Below are positions 40,348 to 49,192 of a DNA stretch of 64,000 bases, in pieces. The notes beneath the pieces were generated by a model. It made no database searches. It was not told the DNA's origin and saw only the letters and a list, made by a program, of their open reading frames with translations. The position numbers and the translations under genes are program-made. Positions within the stretch are counted from its first letter, which is position 1, and every line of letters starts with the position of its first letter. This DNA comes from JAEZJZ01 sp050949055 (GTDB lineage: Bacteria > Bacillota > UBA994 > UBA5500). The stretch is taken from assembly GCA_050949055.1 (NCBI GenBank), contig JBMNFA010000007.1, forward strand, positions 1 through 64,000. The letters run 5' to 3'.

Positions 40348-41076
40348 TTACCTGAACGGCAACAGACAGGAGTCCTCCAAGAGACTGGCATCAAACCGAA
40401 AGTGGCCGCTGATCTGCTCGCTCCTAGTCAGCGCATCTTCTTCTCGCACTGGTTGACCGGAGTTGTGAATGATATAGGTGATTCCATCTCGATTGCGGCG
40501 ATTGGACACGATGGCGATGTGCTTTGTCCCAAAAGTAACGATATCCCCCGGTTGCCACTGGTCGATTTCGGTGGGATCCAAAGTCAGCGGCTGGGCGTAG
40601 CGCTGAAAGAATACCTTCAAATTGGTCACGCGGCGAAAGTCTATGTTTGGGTCAGGCACCCTGTCTAGCCCAGGATAGAGTTCAGGGTGAGCGGCAATGT
40701 CTTGATCGACCATATCCTTTAGGCAGTAGCCTGCGTTGCGGAAAGCTCTCCAGATGACATCAGTGCAGACACCGATGTTGTCCGGTGGATAACCACCCGC
40801 GTGATAAGATCCGTCGTAGCGCGGCCGTTTCTGAGCATCCTCCCTGGCACCCAGCAGGATGTCTGTATAGTCGTCGATGCCATTGCCATTGTAGTCAACG
40901 GAACTCTGCACAGTCTCGATGGAGAAATCGGAGGCTTCATAGTATCTCTTCGGGATCAGGTTCCAGTAGTCGGCGATATGCACGCCCACCCCAATCAGGG
41001 ATAAAAGGGCCACCAGGCAGCCAAGCTTCAGTGCCTGCCACCAGCGAGTGTGGGCTTCCCGAGATCGCGGCCTCAT
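40348..41076 (-). CDS. DUF1287 family exported cysteine hydrolase-like protein
   Basis: The 242-residue protein has an N-terminal membrane anchor or signal (residues ~14-33) and a DUF1287 domain. An NlpC/P60-like layout is visible: Cys104 in GVCTDVIWRAFRNAG, His186 in GTKHIAIVSN and the following THNSG-type His209 (IIHNSG). It may cut cell-wall peptides, though no activity is proven. A calcium-loop-like DYNGNGIDDYTDI (residues 61-73) resembles a dockerin or EF-hand loop. Its ATG overlaps the stop of the MGMT gene (ATGA, 41073-41076), so it is translationally coupled. Confidence 0.87.
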   Translation of the reverse strand: MRPRSREAHTRWWQALKLGCLVALLSLIGVGVHIADYWNLIPKRYYEASDFSIETVQSSVDYNGNGIDDYTDILLGAREDAQKRPRYDGSYHAGGYPPDNIGVCTDVIWRAFRNAGYCLKDMVDQDIAAHPELYPGLDRVPDPNIDFRRVTNLKVFFQRYAQPLTLDPTEIDQWQPGDIVTFGTKHIAIVSNRRNRDGITYIIHNSGQPVREEDALTRSEQISGHFRFDASLLEDSCLLPFR

Positions 41077-41393
41077 TTGTCTTTGGCCTCATTCGCCTCG
41101 TAATCTCCCGACCAACAGTGGCGATCCATATCCACCCGGCCATCTGTGGTGAAAGTTACTCCTTCGGCCACCAGCCGGTGCCGCTGTTCTGGAAAGACGT
41201 CAGTTGGTGCCAGTTGGCCGTCCCGTTTCACCACCCGGTGACAAGGCAGCCCTGACGGCGCCTGATGCATGGCCCAGCCAACCAGGCGGGCACCGAGCGG
41301 GCGGCCCAGCATGATGGCTATCTGTCCATAGGTGGCCACCTGGCCAGCCGGGATTCTGGCTACCACCTGATATATCTCCACAAAGAAGCTCAT
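41073..41393 (-). CDS. MGMT-domain DNA alkyltransferase-like protein
   Basis: This 106-residue stand-alone DNA-binding domain of the O6-alkylguanine transferase family has the helix-turn-helix region PAGQVATYGQIAIMLGRPLGARLVGWAM and the active-site motif PCHRV with Cys51. Many short relatives (alkyltransferase-like proteins) have Trp in place of Cys, so this one may keep methyl-accepting activity or act as a damage sensor. It lacks the N-terminal domain of full MGMT enzymes. It is the middle gene of the MFS-MGMT-DUF1287 operon, 33 bases after the MFS gene. Confidence 0.88.
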   Translation of the reverse strand: MSFFVEIYQVVARIPAGQVATYGQIAIMLGRPLGARLVGWAMHQAPSGLPCHRVVKRDGQLAPTDVFPEQRHRLVAEGVTFTTDGRVDMDRHCWSGDYEANEAKDK

Positions 41394-41426
41394 TGTTGTC
41401 TTGCCCCCTCGCCACAGCTGCTCACC

Positions 41427-42545
41427 CTACTCAGATTCGCCGCTGTCCGTTCTCATCCTGCTAGCTGAAGCCATCAGGATTACCGTGGCCAGCACAAAAC
41501 AGCCAGCAGCCAGCGGGTAGAGCCAGCCCGGGTGCGTCAGCAGGCGGCTTCCTGCCTGCAGGCCGACGATCACCGCTACCGTCTGCAGCATGGAGAGGCT
41601 GGCAAAGGGGACAGCCCGTTGGGTGGACAGCGCTATAGCCGTCTGCAACAGGCACTGCACTGTGTACAGGGCAATTTGCCATAGCAGCCACAGCCCCCAC
41701 CAATAGTGGTTGGGCGAGCGCGGAGCTAGGAGCAGGGTGAGAGAGGCCAGGGTGAGGAGTGTTGCCGGCAGCGACCGGCCAGCCCGGCTCAGACAGCGGG
41801 TCAAAGGCCAGGCCACCACCGCCAGCAGCTGCCACAGGGAGAAGCTGGCACTGATGCTGCCGGCGGAAAAGCCGCGTTGATCCAACAGCAAGCTGGCGTA
41901 GGGCGTAATCAGAGAGTAGCCGATGGCGGCAAGGAAGCAGACGGACAGTATCCGCTGCCAGTTGCCCCTTAAGCGGCGGCCAGGGGAGCCCGCGCCAGAG
42001 CTGGGTCGTTTGCTGCTTCGTGGCAGCCAAAGTAGCGGCAGCAGCGCCAAGCTGACGGTGCTAGCGCCAAGAAGCAGCGCGTAACGCATGTCGCTGTACC
42101 GCCAGCAGATCCAGGCGGCGGTGGCGCCCCCCAGCACGCTGCCCAGACTGGCAGCGGCACGGGCCTTAGCAACTGCTGTGGCCAGTCCAGCGGCGGGCAC
42201 AGATTGCCCCAGCAAGGGCAACTTGGCGCTGGAGAACAGCGCTAGTGCCAGCCCTCCCCAGACATTGGCCAGGTAGAGCGCTCGCGGAGTGGTCGCCGCT
42301 ATCTGCCCCCAAGCGGCCACGCCCTGTAGACCACCTGCAGCCAGCAAAGCGGTCCTGTTCCCTAGTCGGTCAGCCAACAGCCCTGCGGGCAGGCTGCAAA
42401 TGAAGCTAGTGGCTAGCAGTAGACTGGAGCCCAGGGCGATGGCAGGCAAACTAAACCCCTGCTCCAGGAGCCACAGGGAAAGCAGGGGATGGATTTGACT
42501 GTAGCCAAAGGTGGAGAGCAGATCGGACCAGATCAGTTGATACAT
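41427..42545 (-). CDS. Major facilitator superfamily transporter
   Basis: The 372-residue protein has about 12 hydrophobic helices. The MFS loop 2-3 signature appears as AGLLADRLGNRTALLAAG near residue 60, and a basic central loop PRSSKRPSSGAGSPGRRLRG separates the halves. The direction and substrate are unknown. The ATG follows GGAGGAGCTAG. It is the first gene of a three-gene minus-strand operon with the MGMT and DUF1287 genes; the functional link is unclear. Confidence 0.85.
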   Translation of the reverse strand: MYQLIWSDLLSTFGYSQIHPLLSLWLLEQGFSLPAIALGSSLLLATSFICSLPAGLLADRLGNRTALLAAGGLQGVAAWGQIAATTPRALYLANVWGGLALALFSSAKLPLLGQSVPAAGLATAVAKARAAASLGSVLGGATAAWICWRYSDMRYALLLGASTVSLALLPLLWLPRSSKRPSSGAGSPGRRLRGNWQRILSVCFLAAIGYSLITPYASLLLDQRGFSAGSISASFSLWQLLAVVAWPLTRCLSRAGRSLPATLLTLASLTLLLAPRSPNHYWWGLWLLWQIALYTVQCLLQTAIALSTQRAVPFASLSMLQTVAVIVGLQAGSRLLTHPGWLYPLAAGCFVLATVILMASASRMRTDSGESE

Positions 42546-42929
42546 CTAGCTCCTCCAGTAACCGTGCTTTGCTACAGTGTACTGGCCAGAATTCCAGGTT
42601 ATGAGCAGCCGATAAACAGGACGCCTCAGGCCCCTCGGACAGCGAGACGTTCGGAAGCTCCTATCTACAACGCATTTCGGTTGGTACTTATGATCATAGA
42701 CCTAGCATCATCCAAGTAGACGAAGTCAATGGTTTGGGTGATGACCAGGTATTCGCCTGTTCTCCATTAGCGCCTTGCCTGGGCACCGAGGCTGCTGGCC
42801 TGCAGGTGCCCTTTTGTGTTCTCACAACAGCCGTGGGGTCGCTATGCTATAATTTTTGCAGAGAATAACGGCTCGGCCGGCCAGGTTACCCTTGCTCAGG
42901 CGGTCCTGGCCAGCAGTTAGGGGTGAAAC
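42546..42929. other. 384-base divergent intergenic region, no gene
   Basis: It separates the minus-strand MFS operon from the plus-strand M48 gene. It contains a hairpin GGGCACC/GGTGCCC followed by TTTTG (42790-42818), looking like an orphan terminator, and the extended -10 promoter at 42845. Otherwise nothing is recognised. Confidence 0.55.
42845..42853 (+). promoter_or_regulatory. Extended -10 promoter for the M48 gene
   Basis: TGC followed by TATAAT (42845-42853) is an extended -10 element; no good -35 box is visible at 17 bases. It lies ~75 bases before the M48 start. Confidence 0.55.
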
Positions 42930-44591
42930 ATGCGCCGGATATCTGTCCTAATTCTGTTGCTGATATTGGTTAGCTGCTCTGGCTCGGTTACTCCCAGGGC
43001 GTTGGCAGCCGACGGCGCTGAGGTGGAGTTGATCATCGACTACTTGCATCATCATCAGGTGACTGTGATCATCCCTGACCAGGTCTCGCCCGCGCCGCTG
43101 CGAGACTTGATCAGCGATATTACCGGCTCCAGGCTCCACTTGGAAGGGGAATGGACCGAGGAGGACGGAATGCATGTCTGGCTGTATAGCGCACCTCAAC
43201 TGATCCCCGGGGCAGGGGTGCAGAAGGCCGTGCTTTGGGACACCACAAGGCTGGCAGATGTTGCGGCCGGAATTGGCCTGACAGCGGGGACCAATTTGTT
43301 TCTGGTGGTAAACCAGCCCCAAGGAATGCTCGGCTATGATCTGCACGTGAACGATCAGGGTTACGAGTTGCATCCTGTGGCCGCAGACGAGCGGGAAGTT
43401 TGGTGGGGGTTTGGCCTGCAACCAGGAGGCGCTGCTCCCAGGCTGAGTGTGTTGCTTTGGCTGCGGCCCCGGCTGACCTGGGTCACACTCTCTGCGCTTT
43501 GGATTCCCCTGTTGGGTGCCCTGGCGCTGTGGCTGCTCTCCCGTCGCCTGCAGTACCGATTGTTCTGTCGCATTCATACGATTGCCTTCTGGTTGCTGCT
43601 GGTAGCGACTATGGCCATGGCCAATCTGATGCGGTGGCAGGCTGTGTTCAGCTGGTTGCTGGGTAGCCCCGCTGGCTTTCTGGGGCAGCTCAGTTGGCTG
43701 CTGGTCTCCTCGATCACTTTCTCCTGGGCGGCCACGCTGCTCAGGTTGCCGCTGCACCTGCGGCTGGTTAAACAGCGGGGGCAAAGGTGGACTGTTCTTC
43801 GCTACTTTGAGGATAATTGGCGTCTTCTGGCAGGATTGCTGTTGCTGTTCGGTGCCGTATCGCTCTGGTTTGGCCTAGTGGACCTGCTCTCCCGTCGAGG
43901 GTTCGCTGCGGTCCTGCTGGGTGGGCTGTTGGCTTTGACGCTATTGCTCTGGTTGGCAGCAGAGTTCGCCCCCTACTTTCGCTTTGGACGGCAGACCTTG
44001 CCAGAAGCGCAGGCTGAGGAGCTGTTGGTTGAGCTGGCCCAGCGTTTGCAGCTGGCGGTTCCAAGGCTGTACTTGATTCCCTCAGCCTTCATCTGGCAGG
44101 CTAATGCCTTTGCCAGCGGAATGTTGTCCCCCCGTGTCCATGTGACTCGGCTGCTCTGGGATACCTTGTCCCCCCGGGAGCGACAGTTTATCTTGGCTCA
44201 CGAGCTGGCCCACCTGCGCAGGCGCGATCCATGGCGCCTGTTTACCCTCTATGCGTTGCCGGCATGGCTGGTGGCCGGTAGCTTGGTGCTTTTGGAGATG
44301 GTGGATGCCGGCTGGGCTTTGTTGGTGGCTGGCGTGTCGCTTTTGGTTGCCGCTTTGTTTGTCATGCTGGTCGCTCTCCCCGATCGGCGCCGGTCGGAAC
44401 TTTCAGCCGATGCGCTGGCAGTGCAGGCCACCGGAGACTTGGCAGCGGCGGCCAGCGCTCTACAGCGGGTGCAGCGGCGTGTCAGTTCAGGAGGAAGATT
44501 CCGCCGGCTGCTGCGTACGCATCCCTTGCTGGAGACGCGCCTGCAAGCCTTGCATGCGCTGCAGGTGGGATTGCCAACGGCCAGGAACTAA
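42930..44591 (+). CDS. M48/M56-type membrane metalloprotease with exported N-terminal domain
   Basis: The 553-residue protein starts with a signal peptide (RRISVLILLLILVSCSGSVTPRALA) and a ~150-residue extracytoplasmic domain with a mixed alpha/beta pattern. Several transmembrane helices follow (about 185-340). The protease core has HELAH in RQFILAHELAHLRRRDP (~424-428), the upstream NAFASGMLSPRV block, and a third-ligand candidate Glu in RRSELSADALAVQATG. It resembles HtpX/Ste24-type M48 enzymes that cut membrane or misfolded proteins; the exported front domain is unusual and may sense a signal. Glycerate kinase follows after 38 bases. Confidence 0.85.
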   Translation: MRRISVLILLLILVSCSGSVTPRALAADGAEVELIIDYLHHHQVTVIIPDQVSPAPLRDLISDITGSRLHLEGEWTEEDGMHVWLYSAPQLIPGAGVQKAVLWDTTRLADVAAGIGLTAGTNLFLVVNQPQGMLGYDLHVNDQGYELHPVAADEREVWWGFGLQPGGAAPRLSVLLWLRPRLTWVTLSALWIPLLGALALWLLSRRLQYRLFCRIHTIAFWLLLVATMAMANLMRWQAVFSWLLGSPAGFLGQLSWLLVSSITFSWAATLLRLPLHLRLVKQRGQRWTVLRYFEDNWRLLAGLLLLFGAVSLWFGLVDLLSRRGFAAVLLGGLLALTLLLWLAAEFAPYFRFGRQTLPEAQAEELLVELAQRLQLAVPRLYLIPSAFIWQANAFASGMLSPRVHVTRLLWDTLSPRERQFILAHELAHLRRRDPWRLFTLYALPAWLVAGSLVLLEMVDAGWALLVAGVSLLVAALFVMLVALPDRRRSELSADALAVQATGDLAAAASALQRVQRRVSSGGRFRRLLRTHPLLETRLQALHALQVGLPTARN

Positions 44592-44629
44592 GAGCGATTG
44601 TGCTCTGGATAGGTTGAGGAGGTAGCCAA

Positions 44630-45775
44630 ATGATGCGTATACTGGTCGCTCCCGATTCCTTTAAGGGCAGCCTGACCGCGCCCCAAGTGGCACGAGCCAT
44701 TGCCAAGGGTGTGGCAAGAGCTTGCCCGGATTGCCCCATCCAGCTGCTGCCGATTGCAGACGGGGGAGAGGGAACCTTGTCTGCCCTGCTGGCCGGCACC
44801 GGCGGTCACCAATTGCCAGTGACTGTGCAAGGGCCTCTGGGCGGTCGGGTGACCGCCAACCTGGGTCTCCTGCCGGCCGGCACAGCGGTGGTGGAGATGG
44901 CTCAGGCGTCTGGCCTCACCTTGATTCCGTTAGAGCGCCGCAATCCATTGCTCACTTCCAGTTTTGGCACCGGCCAGCTGATCAAGGCGGCGCTGGATCA
45001 AGGTTGCCGCGAGATCATTGTCACTATCGGCGGCAGTGCCACGGTGGACGGCGGCCTGGGGATGCTGGCTGCCTTAGGCGCTCGCTTCTTGGATATAGAT
45101 GGTCGTCAGTTGCCGCCAATCGGCGAAGGCCTGCCTGCTGTGGCTGCAGTGGATCTGACTGACTGGGATCATCGGGTGGACGCTGTCAGCCTGCGCATCG
45201 CCAGCGATGTCACCAACTCGCTCTGCGGTCCCAACGGGGCCGCTGCCGTATTCGGTCCCCAAAAGGGTGCTGATCCGGAAATGGTAGTCTTCTTGGACGA
45301 AGGTCTGCGCCGCTTCGCTGCCGTCACCTTGCAGGCTACCGGGATGGACGTGCTGAATTTGCCAGGTGCAGGGGCTGCCGGAGGAGTGGGGGCTGCCTTG
45401 ATGGCTTATCTGGGCGGCCAGATGCAGTCTGGGGTACAGGTAGTGCTGGACACTCTGCAGGTGGAGCAGTATCTGGCGGAGAGCGACCTGATCTTCACCG
45501 GTGAGGGTAGAATGGATGGGCAGACGGCGCAAGGCAAGGCACCGATCGGCATCGCCCGGCGGGGGTTAGCCTACGGTTGTCGCACCATCGCCTTGGTGGG
45601 GAGTATAGCATCCGGCTATGAGGCAGTCTATGCCCAGGGCATCGACGCTATCTTCCCCATAGTCAACCGGCCCATGTCCCTGGCTGAGGCGATGGAGCAG
45701 GCGGAAGAGTTGCTGCAGGATGCGGCAGCCAGGGCGATGCGCGCCTTCATGCGCTTTCGTTTACCCCAGTCTTAG
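44630..45775 (+). CDS. Glycerate kinase (glycerate 2-kinase type)
   Basis: This 381-residue enzyme phosphorylates D-glycerate with ATP, linking glyoxylate, serine or sugar-acid breakdown to glycolysis. The GlxK/GarK-family pattern is complete: RILVAPDSFKGSLTAPQVARAI at the N-terminus, LPIADGGEGTLSALL, the REIIVTIGGSATVDGGLGMLAALG block, and LIFTGEGRMDGQTAQGKAPIGIAR. The ATG follows GAGGAGGT. It may be co-transcribed with the M48 gene, though a functional link is not obvious. Confidence 0.94.
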   Translation: MMRILVAPDSFKGSLTAPQVARAIAKGVARACPDCPIQLLPIADGGEGTLSALLAGTGGHQLPVTVQGPLGGRVTANLGLLPAGTAVVEMAQASGLTLIPLERRNPLLTSSFGTGQLIKAALDQGCREIIVTIGGSATVDGGLGMLAALGARFLDIDGRQLPPIGEGLPAVAAVDLTDWDHRVDAVSLRIASDVTNSLCGPNGAAAVFGPQKGADPEMVVFLDEGLRRFAAVTLQATGMDVLNLPGAGAAGGVGAALMAYLGGQMQSGVQVVLDTLQVEQYLAESDLIFTGEGRMDGQTAQGKAPIGIARRGLAYGCRTIALVGSIASGYEAVYAQGIDAIFPIVNRPMSLAEAMEQAEELLQDAAARAMRAFMRFRLPQS

Positions 45776-45804
45776 CAGAGTTCTACTTCGTTTACCCCAA
45801 CCCC

Positions 45805-45910
45805 GTTATTCTGAGCGCAGTGAAGAATTTCGACTTCGTAGCGGTTTCCTTACCTGTCATTCCGAGCGTTAGCGAGGAATCCAGATCCTTCGCCGAGGCT
45901 CAGGACGATT
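45805..45910 (+). repeat. Dispersed GTCATTC-type repeats, copy D
   Basis: Two head-to-tail shortened units lie here: GTTATTCTGAGCGCAGTGAAGAATT (from 45805) and TGTCATTCCGAGCG...GAATCCAGATCCTTCG...CTCAGGACGA (45855-45910). They belong to the same family as 14766, 34429 and 36099. Confidence 0.65.
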
Positions 45911-45979
45911 CCGATTTTGAAGGATTTATATGCTGGTGGCAGAACTTATGAAGGACACGAACTAAAGGAGGTCAGACTT

Positions 45980-47401
45980 ATGGCAAAAAATACCGTGTTG
46001 GATTGGATAGACCAACATAGCCAACAGCTAACACAGCTCAGCGACAAGATATGGGAACTGGCTGAAGTAGGGCTGCAGGAACACCAGTCAGCCGCCGCCT
46101 TGATCGCCATGGCCAAGGAACACGGCTTTACCGTGGAAGAGGGAGTGGCTGGCATGCCCAGCGCTTTCGTGGCCAGTTTCGGCAGTGGCCATCCGGTAAT
46201 CGCCATTCTCGGCGAATACGACGCCCTGCCGGGGCTGTCCCAGCAGGCGCACTATCAGAAGCAGCCGCTGCAAGCGGGTGCCGCTGGTCATGGTTGCGGT
46301 CACAACCTGCTGGGAGTAGCCGCATTGGGCGGTGCTATTGCAGTCAAAGAGGCTATCGTCAAGGAGAACTTGCAGGGTACCGTTCGTTTCTACGGTTGTC
46401 CGGCCGAAGAGACCCTGGTGGGTAAGGTGTTTATGGTGCGCGACGGGCTGTTCGACGATGTGGATATCTCCATGACCTGGCATCCCGCATCTGAGACGGC
46501 GCTCTGGTCCAGCAGCTCGCTGGCCATGAACTCTGCCAAGTTTACATTCCACGGGCGTTCTTCTCATGCGGCTGGTGACCCCGAAAACGGCCGCAGCGCT
46601 TTGGATGCGGTGGAGCTGATGAACGTCGGTGCCAACTACCTGCGCGAGCACGTCTCCACCGATGCCCGCATCCACTATGTGATCACCAACGGCGGCGGCG
46701 AGCCCAATGTGGTTCCTCCCATTGCCCAGGTCTGGTATTATGTGCGAGCACCCAGGCGCAGCCAGGTTGAGGAGATCTTCGCCCGCCTGAACAAGATCGC
46801 CGAAGGTGCTGCTTTGATGACCGAGACCACCTTCGACGTGGAACTGCTTAGCGGTTGCTATGATACCATCCATAACGACGTGGTGGGCGACGTGCTGCTG
46901 GAGTCCATGCAGACGGTAGGCGCGCCGCAGTTCGATCAGGAGGATCAGGAGTTCGCTAAGAAGCTGGCTGAAAGCTATCCGCCTGGGCATTATGACCAGG
47001 CCATCTCCCGCATGAAGGAGCGTCATGGTGTGGACCTAAGGGGCAAGTACCTGATGGACTTCGTTTCCGACAAGCTGGAGAAGGGGAAAGTCGGCGCCGG
47101 TTCCACCGATGTGGGCGATGTCAGTTGGGTCACCCCCACCGCCCAGTTCTCCATCGCCACCAACGCCCTCGGCACCCCTGGGCATTCCTGGCAGTATGCT
47201 GCTTGCAGCGGCATGGCCATCGGCCATAAGGGAATGCTGGTGGCAGCCAAGGTACTCGGCCTGTCCGCTCTCAGGTTCCTGCAGCAGCCGGAGCTGATCG
47301 AACCGGCTAAGCAGGGCCTGAAGCAGGACACCAAGGGCCAGTCTTACGTCTCGCCCATCCCGGAGGGACAAGAGCCACCCTTGCACCAACTCGGCCACTA
47401 A
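45980..47401 (+). CDS. M20 family amidohydrolase, AbgB-like
   Basis: The 473-residue protein resembles the AbgB subunit of p-aminobenzoyl-glutamate hydrolase. Blocks: ILGEYDALPGLSQ, GAAGHGCGHNLLGVAALGGA with metal ligands, GCPAEETLVGK with the catalytic Glu, FTFHGRSSHAAGDPENGRSALDA, and GAGSTDVGDVSWVTPTAQ near the C-terminus. It may cleave aminobenzoyl-glutamate-like or N-acyl substrates; no AbgA partner is adjacent. ATG 45980 follows AAAGGAGGT. The membrane LuxR regulator follows 231 bases downstream. Confidence 0.92.
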   Translation: MAKNTVLDWIDQHSQQLTQLSDKIWELAEVGLQEHQSAAALIAMAKEHGFTVEEGVAGMPSAFVASFGSGHPVIAILGEYDALPGLSQQAHYQKQPLQAGAAGHGCGHNLLGVAALGGAIAVKEAIVKENLQGTVRFYGCPAEETLVGKVFMVRDGLFDDVDISMTWHPASETALWSSSSLAMNSAKFTFHGRSSHAAGDPENGRSALDAVELMNVGANYLREHVSTDARIHYVITNGGGEPNVVPPIAQVWYYVRAPRRSQVEEIFARLNKIAEGAALMTETTFDVELLSGCYDTIHNDVVGDVLLESMQTVGAPQFDQEDQEFAKKLAESYPPGHYDQAISRMKERHGVDLRGKYLMDFVSDKLEKGKVGAGSTDVGDVSWVTPTAQFSIATNALGTPGHSWQYAACSGMAIGHKGMLVAAKVLGLSALRFLQQPELIEPAKQGLKQDTKGQSYVSPIPEGQEPPLHQLGH

Positions 47402-47433
47402 GTGGGTTCTTGGGGACGGTTCCAAGAAACCAC
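47402..47433. repeat. GGGGACGG-type palindrome
   Basis: GTGGGTTCTTGG and CCAAGAAACCAC flank GGACGGTT and make a near-perfect 12-bp stem right after the M20 stop. A related element, GGTTCTgggggACGGGTCACAAGAACCCA, follows the giant surface-protein gene at 59383. Confidence 0.65.
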
Positions 47434-47453
47434 TCTCCTCTTGGATCAATCAC

Positions 47454-47480
47454 CCCGCCGGTTTCCTCCGGCGGGTTTGT
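47454..47480 (+). terminator. Terminator after AbgB-like gene
   Basis: CCCGCCGG (47454-47461) pairs with CCGGCGGG (47468-47475) around a 6-base loop and is followed by TTTGT. Confidence 0.75.
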
Positions 47481-47632
47481 GCACATCCTAGGCGATAGCA
47501 GGATGACTCCTCGCTCAAAGGTTTGATTGCAGGCAACCTTAATGGCCAAGTTATTTTCGCTGAATAGCCCAATTCGCGCAGGGATAAGGCCCGAGATAGC
47601 AAAATATCATTCAGAGAAGGGAGGGGGTGGCG

Positions 47633-49063
47633 ATGAGCAGAATAGGAACGGATTTTCGCCTTTCTATTGACCACCGCGGTCTAGCCACTGTTGCTATGGT
47701 CAGTTTTTCTGGCTGGATGTTGGCATTCCCTTTCCAAGGCCAAGTACTGCTGGCGCTAGCAGCTGATTATGGGATGGAACTTCGTGCGTTGTTGTTTGGT
47801 TGTGTAGCCGCTCATCTCGTCGGCCTCTCTGCCGCCGGCTATCTGATCAAGACCATGCGTGGGGCCAAGAACCTGATGCTTTACGCCTGCGTGATTGGCG
47901 TCGCTTGCAGCTGCCTATTCTTTTTCGGCCCATCACTGGCCTGGTATGCTTTGCTGCTTGCCGGTGTGTTGGCCGGGATGTTTGTGGCAGCCTGGGGGTT
48001 TTATTATCGGGACTTCACGCCTCCGCCCGAACGGTTACAGACGGCTGCCGTAATTTTGATTTACTCCAACCTGCTGATGATCGGCGTGAACATGATGGCC
48101 TTGCATCTCTCGCCGGAAGCCGGCCTGGCTGCAGCCATTGCCTTATTGGTCTTTGCCTTCTTCTTCATCCTGGGATTGCCAGAACAGACACCCCCCACCC
48201 ACGACTTCTCGGCAGCCCCATCTCCTGCGGCCGGCAAATCGACGAGCAGCTTGTGGTATCCACTGGGGTTGCTCTGCCTGTTTATCTTCGTGCTCACGAT
48301 CAACTCTGGGCTGATGTATCAGGTGATCAATCCGGCTTTTGCCCACCACCAGTGGCTGGTCAGCTGGTATTGGGCGGTTCCCTATGTCGCCGCACTGCAA
48401 ATTCTGCGTCAGTTCCTGCAGGCCACAAATCGCGCGCTGTCGCTATACATCGCCATCGCCATGATCGGGTTGGCCTTTCTCTTCTTCATGACCTTGGACC
48501 GGTCAGCGCCTGCCTATCTGGTGGTAAACACATTGATGATGGGTGCGTGTGGCATCTTCGATCTCTTCTGGTGGAGTATTCTGGGCGGAATGCTGGACTT
48601 GACCGAAAACCCGGCTCGGATTATGGGCTGGGGGCTATCCGCAAATGTGCTAGGCGTTTTGCTGGGGGGGATAATCGGTAGCGCCATCACTGGGCTGGAA
48701 AATCCACCGCTAGATCCTTCAGTTCTGGCCTTAGGCATCGCGATGATCGCCTTGATTATCCTGCCGCTGCTACACCAACGCTTGTCATCGCTGCTCAAGG
48801 ATCATGCGTTCTTGACCTCCTTCTCCTCCCAGATCCCGCTGGAGCAGACAGCTGCCCCCAGCAGCGTGTTGTTGGCGGCAGAGTTGAGCGAACGGGAGCA
48901 GCAGGTGGTCGGTCTGTTGTCCCGGGGGTGCACCTATAAGCTGATCGCCGCCGAGCTCTATCTCAGTGAGAATACTGTCAAGACCCACGTCAAGAATGCT
49001 TACTCCAAGTTGGGGGTGAAGAACAGAACTGAGCTGGTGAAGCTATTGATGGAGCAGACTTAG
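47633..49063 (+). CDS. Membrane-bound LuxR-type regulator with 12-TM MFS-like domain
   Basis: The 476-residue protein has about 12 transmembrane helices arranged like an MFS transporter (residues ~15-390). A C-terminal LuxR/GerE helix-turn-helix follows (~417-474: LSEREQQVVGLLSRG...YLSENTVKTHVKNAYSKLGV). Such fusions are known especially in Eggerthellaceae and some Firmicutes, where they are thought to sense small molecules at the membrane. The adjacent M20 amidohydrolase could be its target. ATG 47633 follows GGGAGGGGG; a GTG at 47627 falls inside that site. A strong terminator at 49161 follows. Confidence 0.9.
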   Translation: MSRIGTDFRLSIDHRGLATVAMVSFSGWMLAFPFQGQVLLALAADYGMELRALLFGCVAAHLVGLSAAGYLIKTMRGAKNLMLYACVIGVACSCLFFFGPSLAWYALLLAGVLAGMFVAAWGFYYRDFTPPPERLQTAAVILIYSNLLMIGVNMMALHLSPEAGLAAAIALLVFAFFFILGLPEQTPPTHDFSAAPSPAAGKSTSSLWYPLGLLCLFIFVLTINSGLMYQVINPAFAHHQWLVSWYWAVPYVAALQILRQFLQATNRALSLYIAIAMIGLAFLFFMTLDRSAPAYLVVNTLMMGACGIFDLFWWSILGGMLDLTENPARIMGWGLSANVLGVLLGGIIGSAITGLENPPLDPSVLALGIAMIALIILPLLHQRLSSLLKDHAFLTSFSSQIPLEQTAAPSSVLLAAELSEREQQVVGLLSRGCTYKLIAAELYLSENTVKTHVKNAYSKLGVKNRTELVKLLMEQT

Positions 49064-49160
49064 GTGAGCCGCAGATGCTAGGGGCAATGGCCATTCTTTC
49101 TGCTGAAAGATTCGCTTTAGCGATTGTAACAGCTGGTGCCGATAGAATAGGAGTTTATGA

Positions 49161-49192
49161 ACACCTCACCCATTTCGGGTGAGGTGTTTTGA
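49161..49192 (+). terminator. Rho-independent terminator after LuxR gene
   Basis: ACACCTCACCC (49161-49171) pairs with GGGTGAGGTGT (49177-49187) around a 5-base loop, followed by TTTG. Confidence 0.88.

Noticed and set aside
46088..47026. 312-residue minus-strand frame over the AbgB-like gene
   Set aside because: Antisense shadow; the plus-strand frame has complete M20 motifs.
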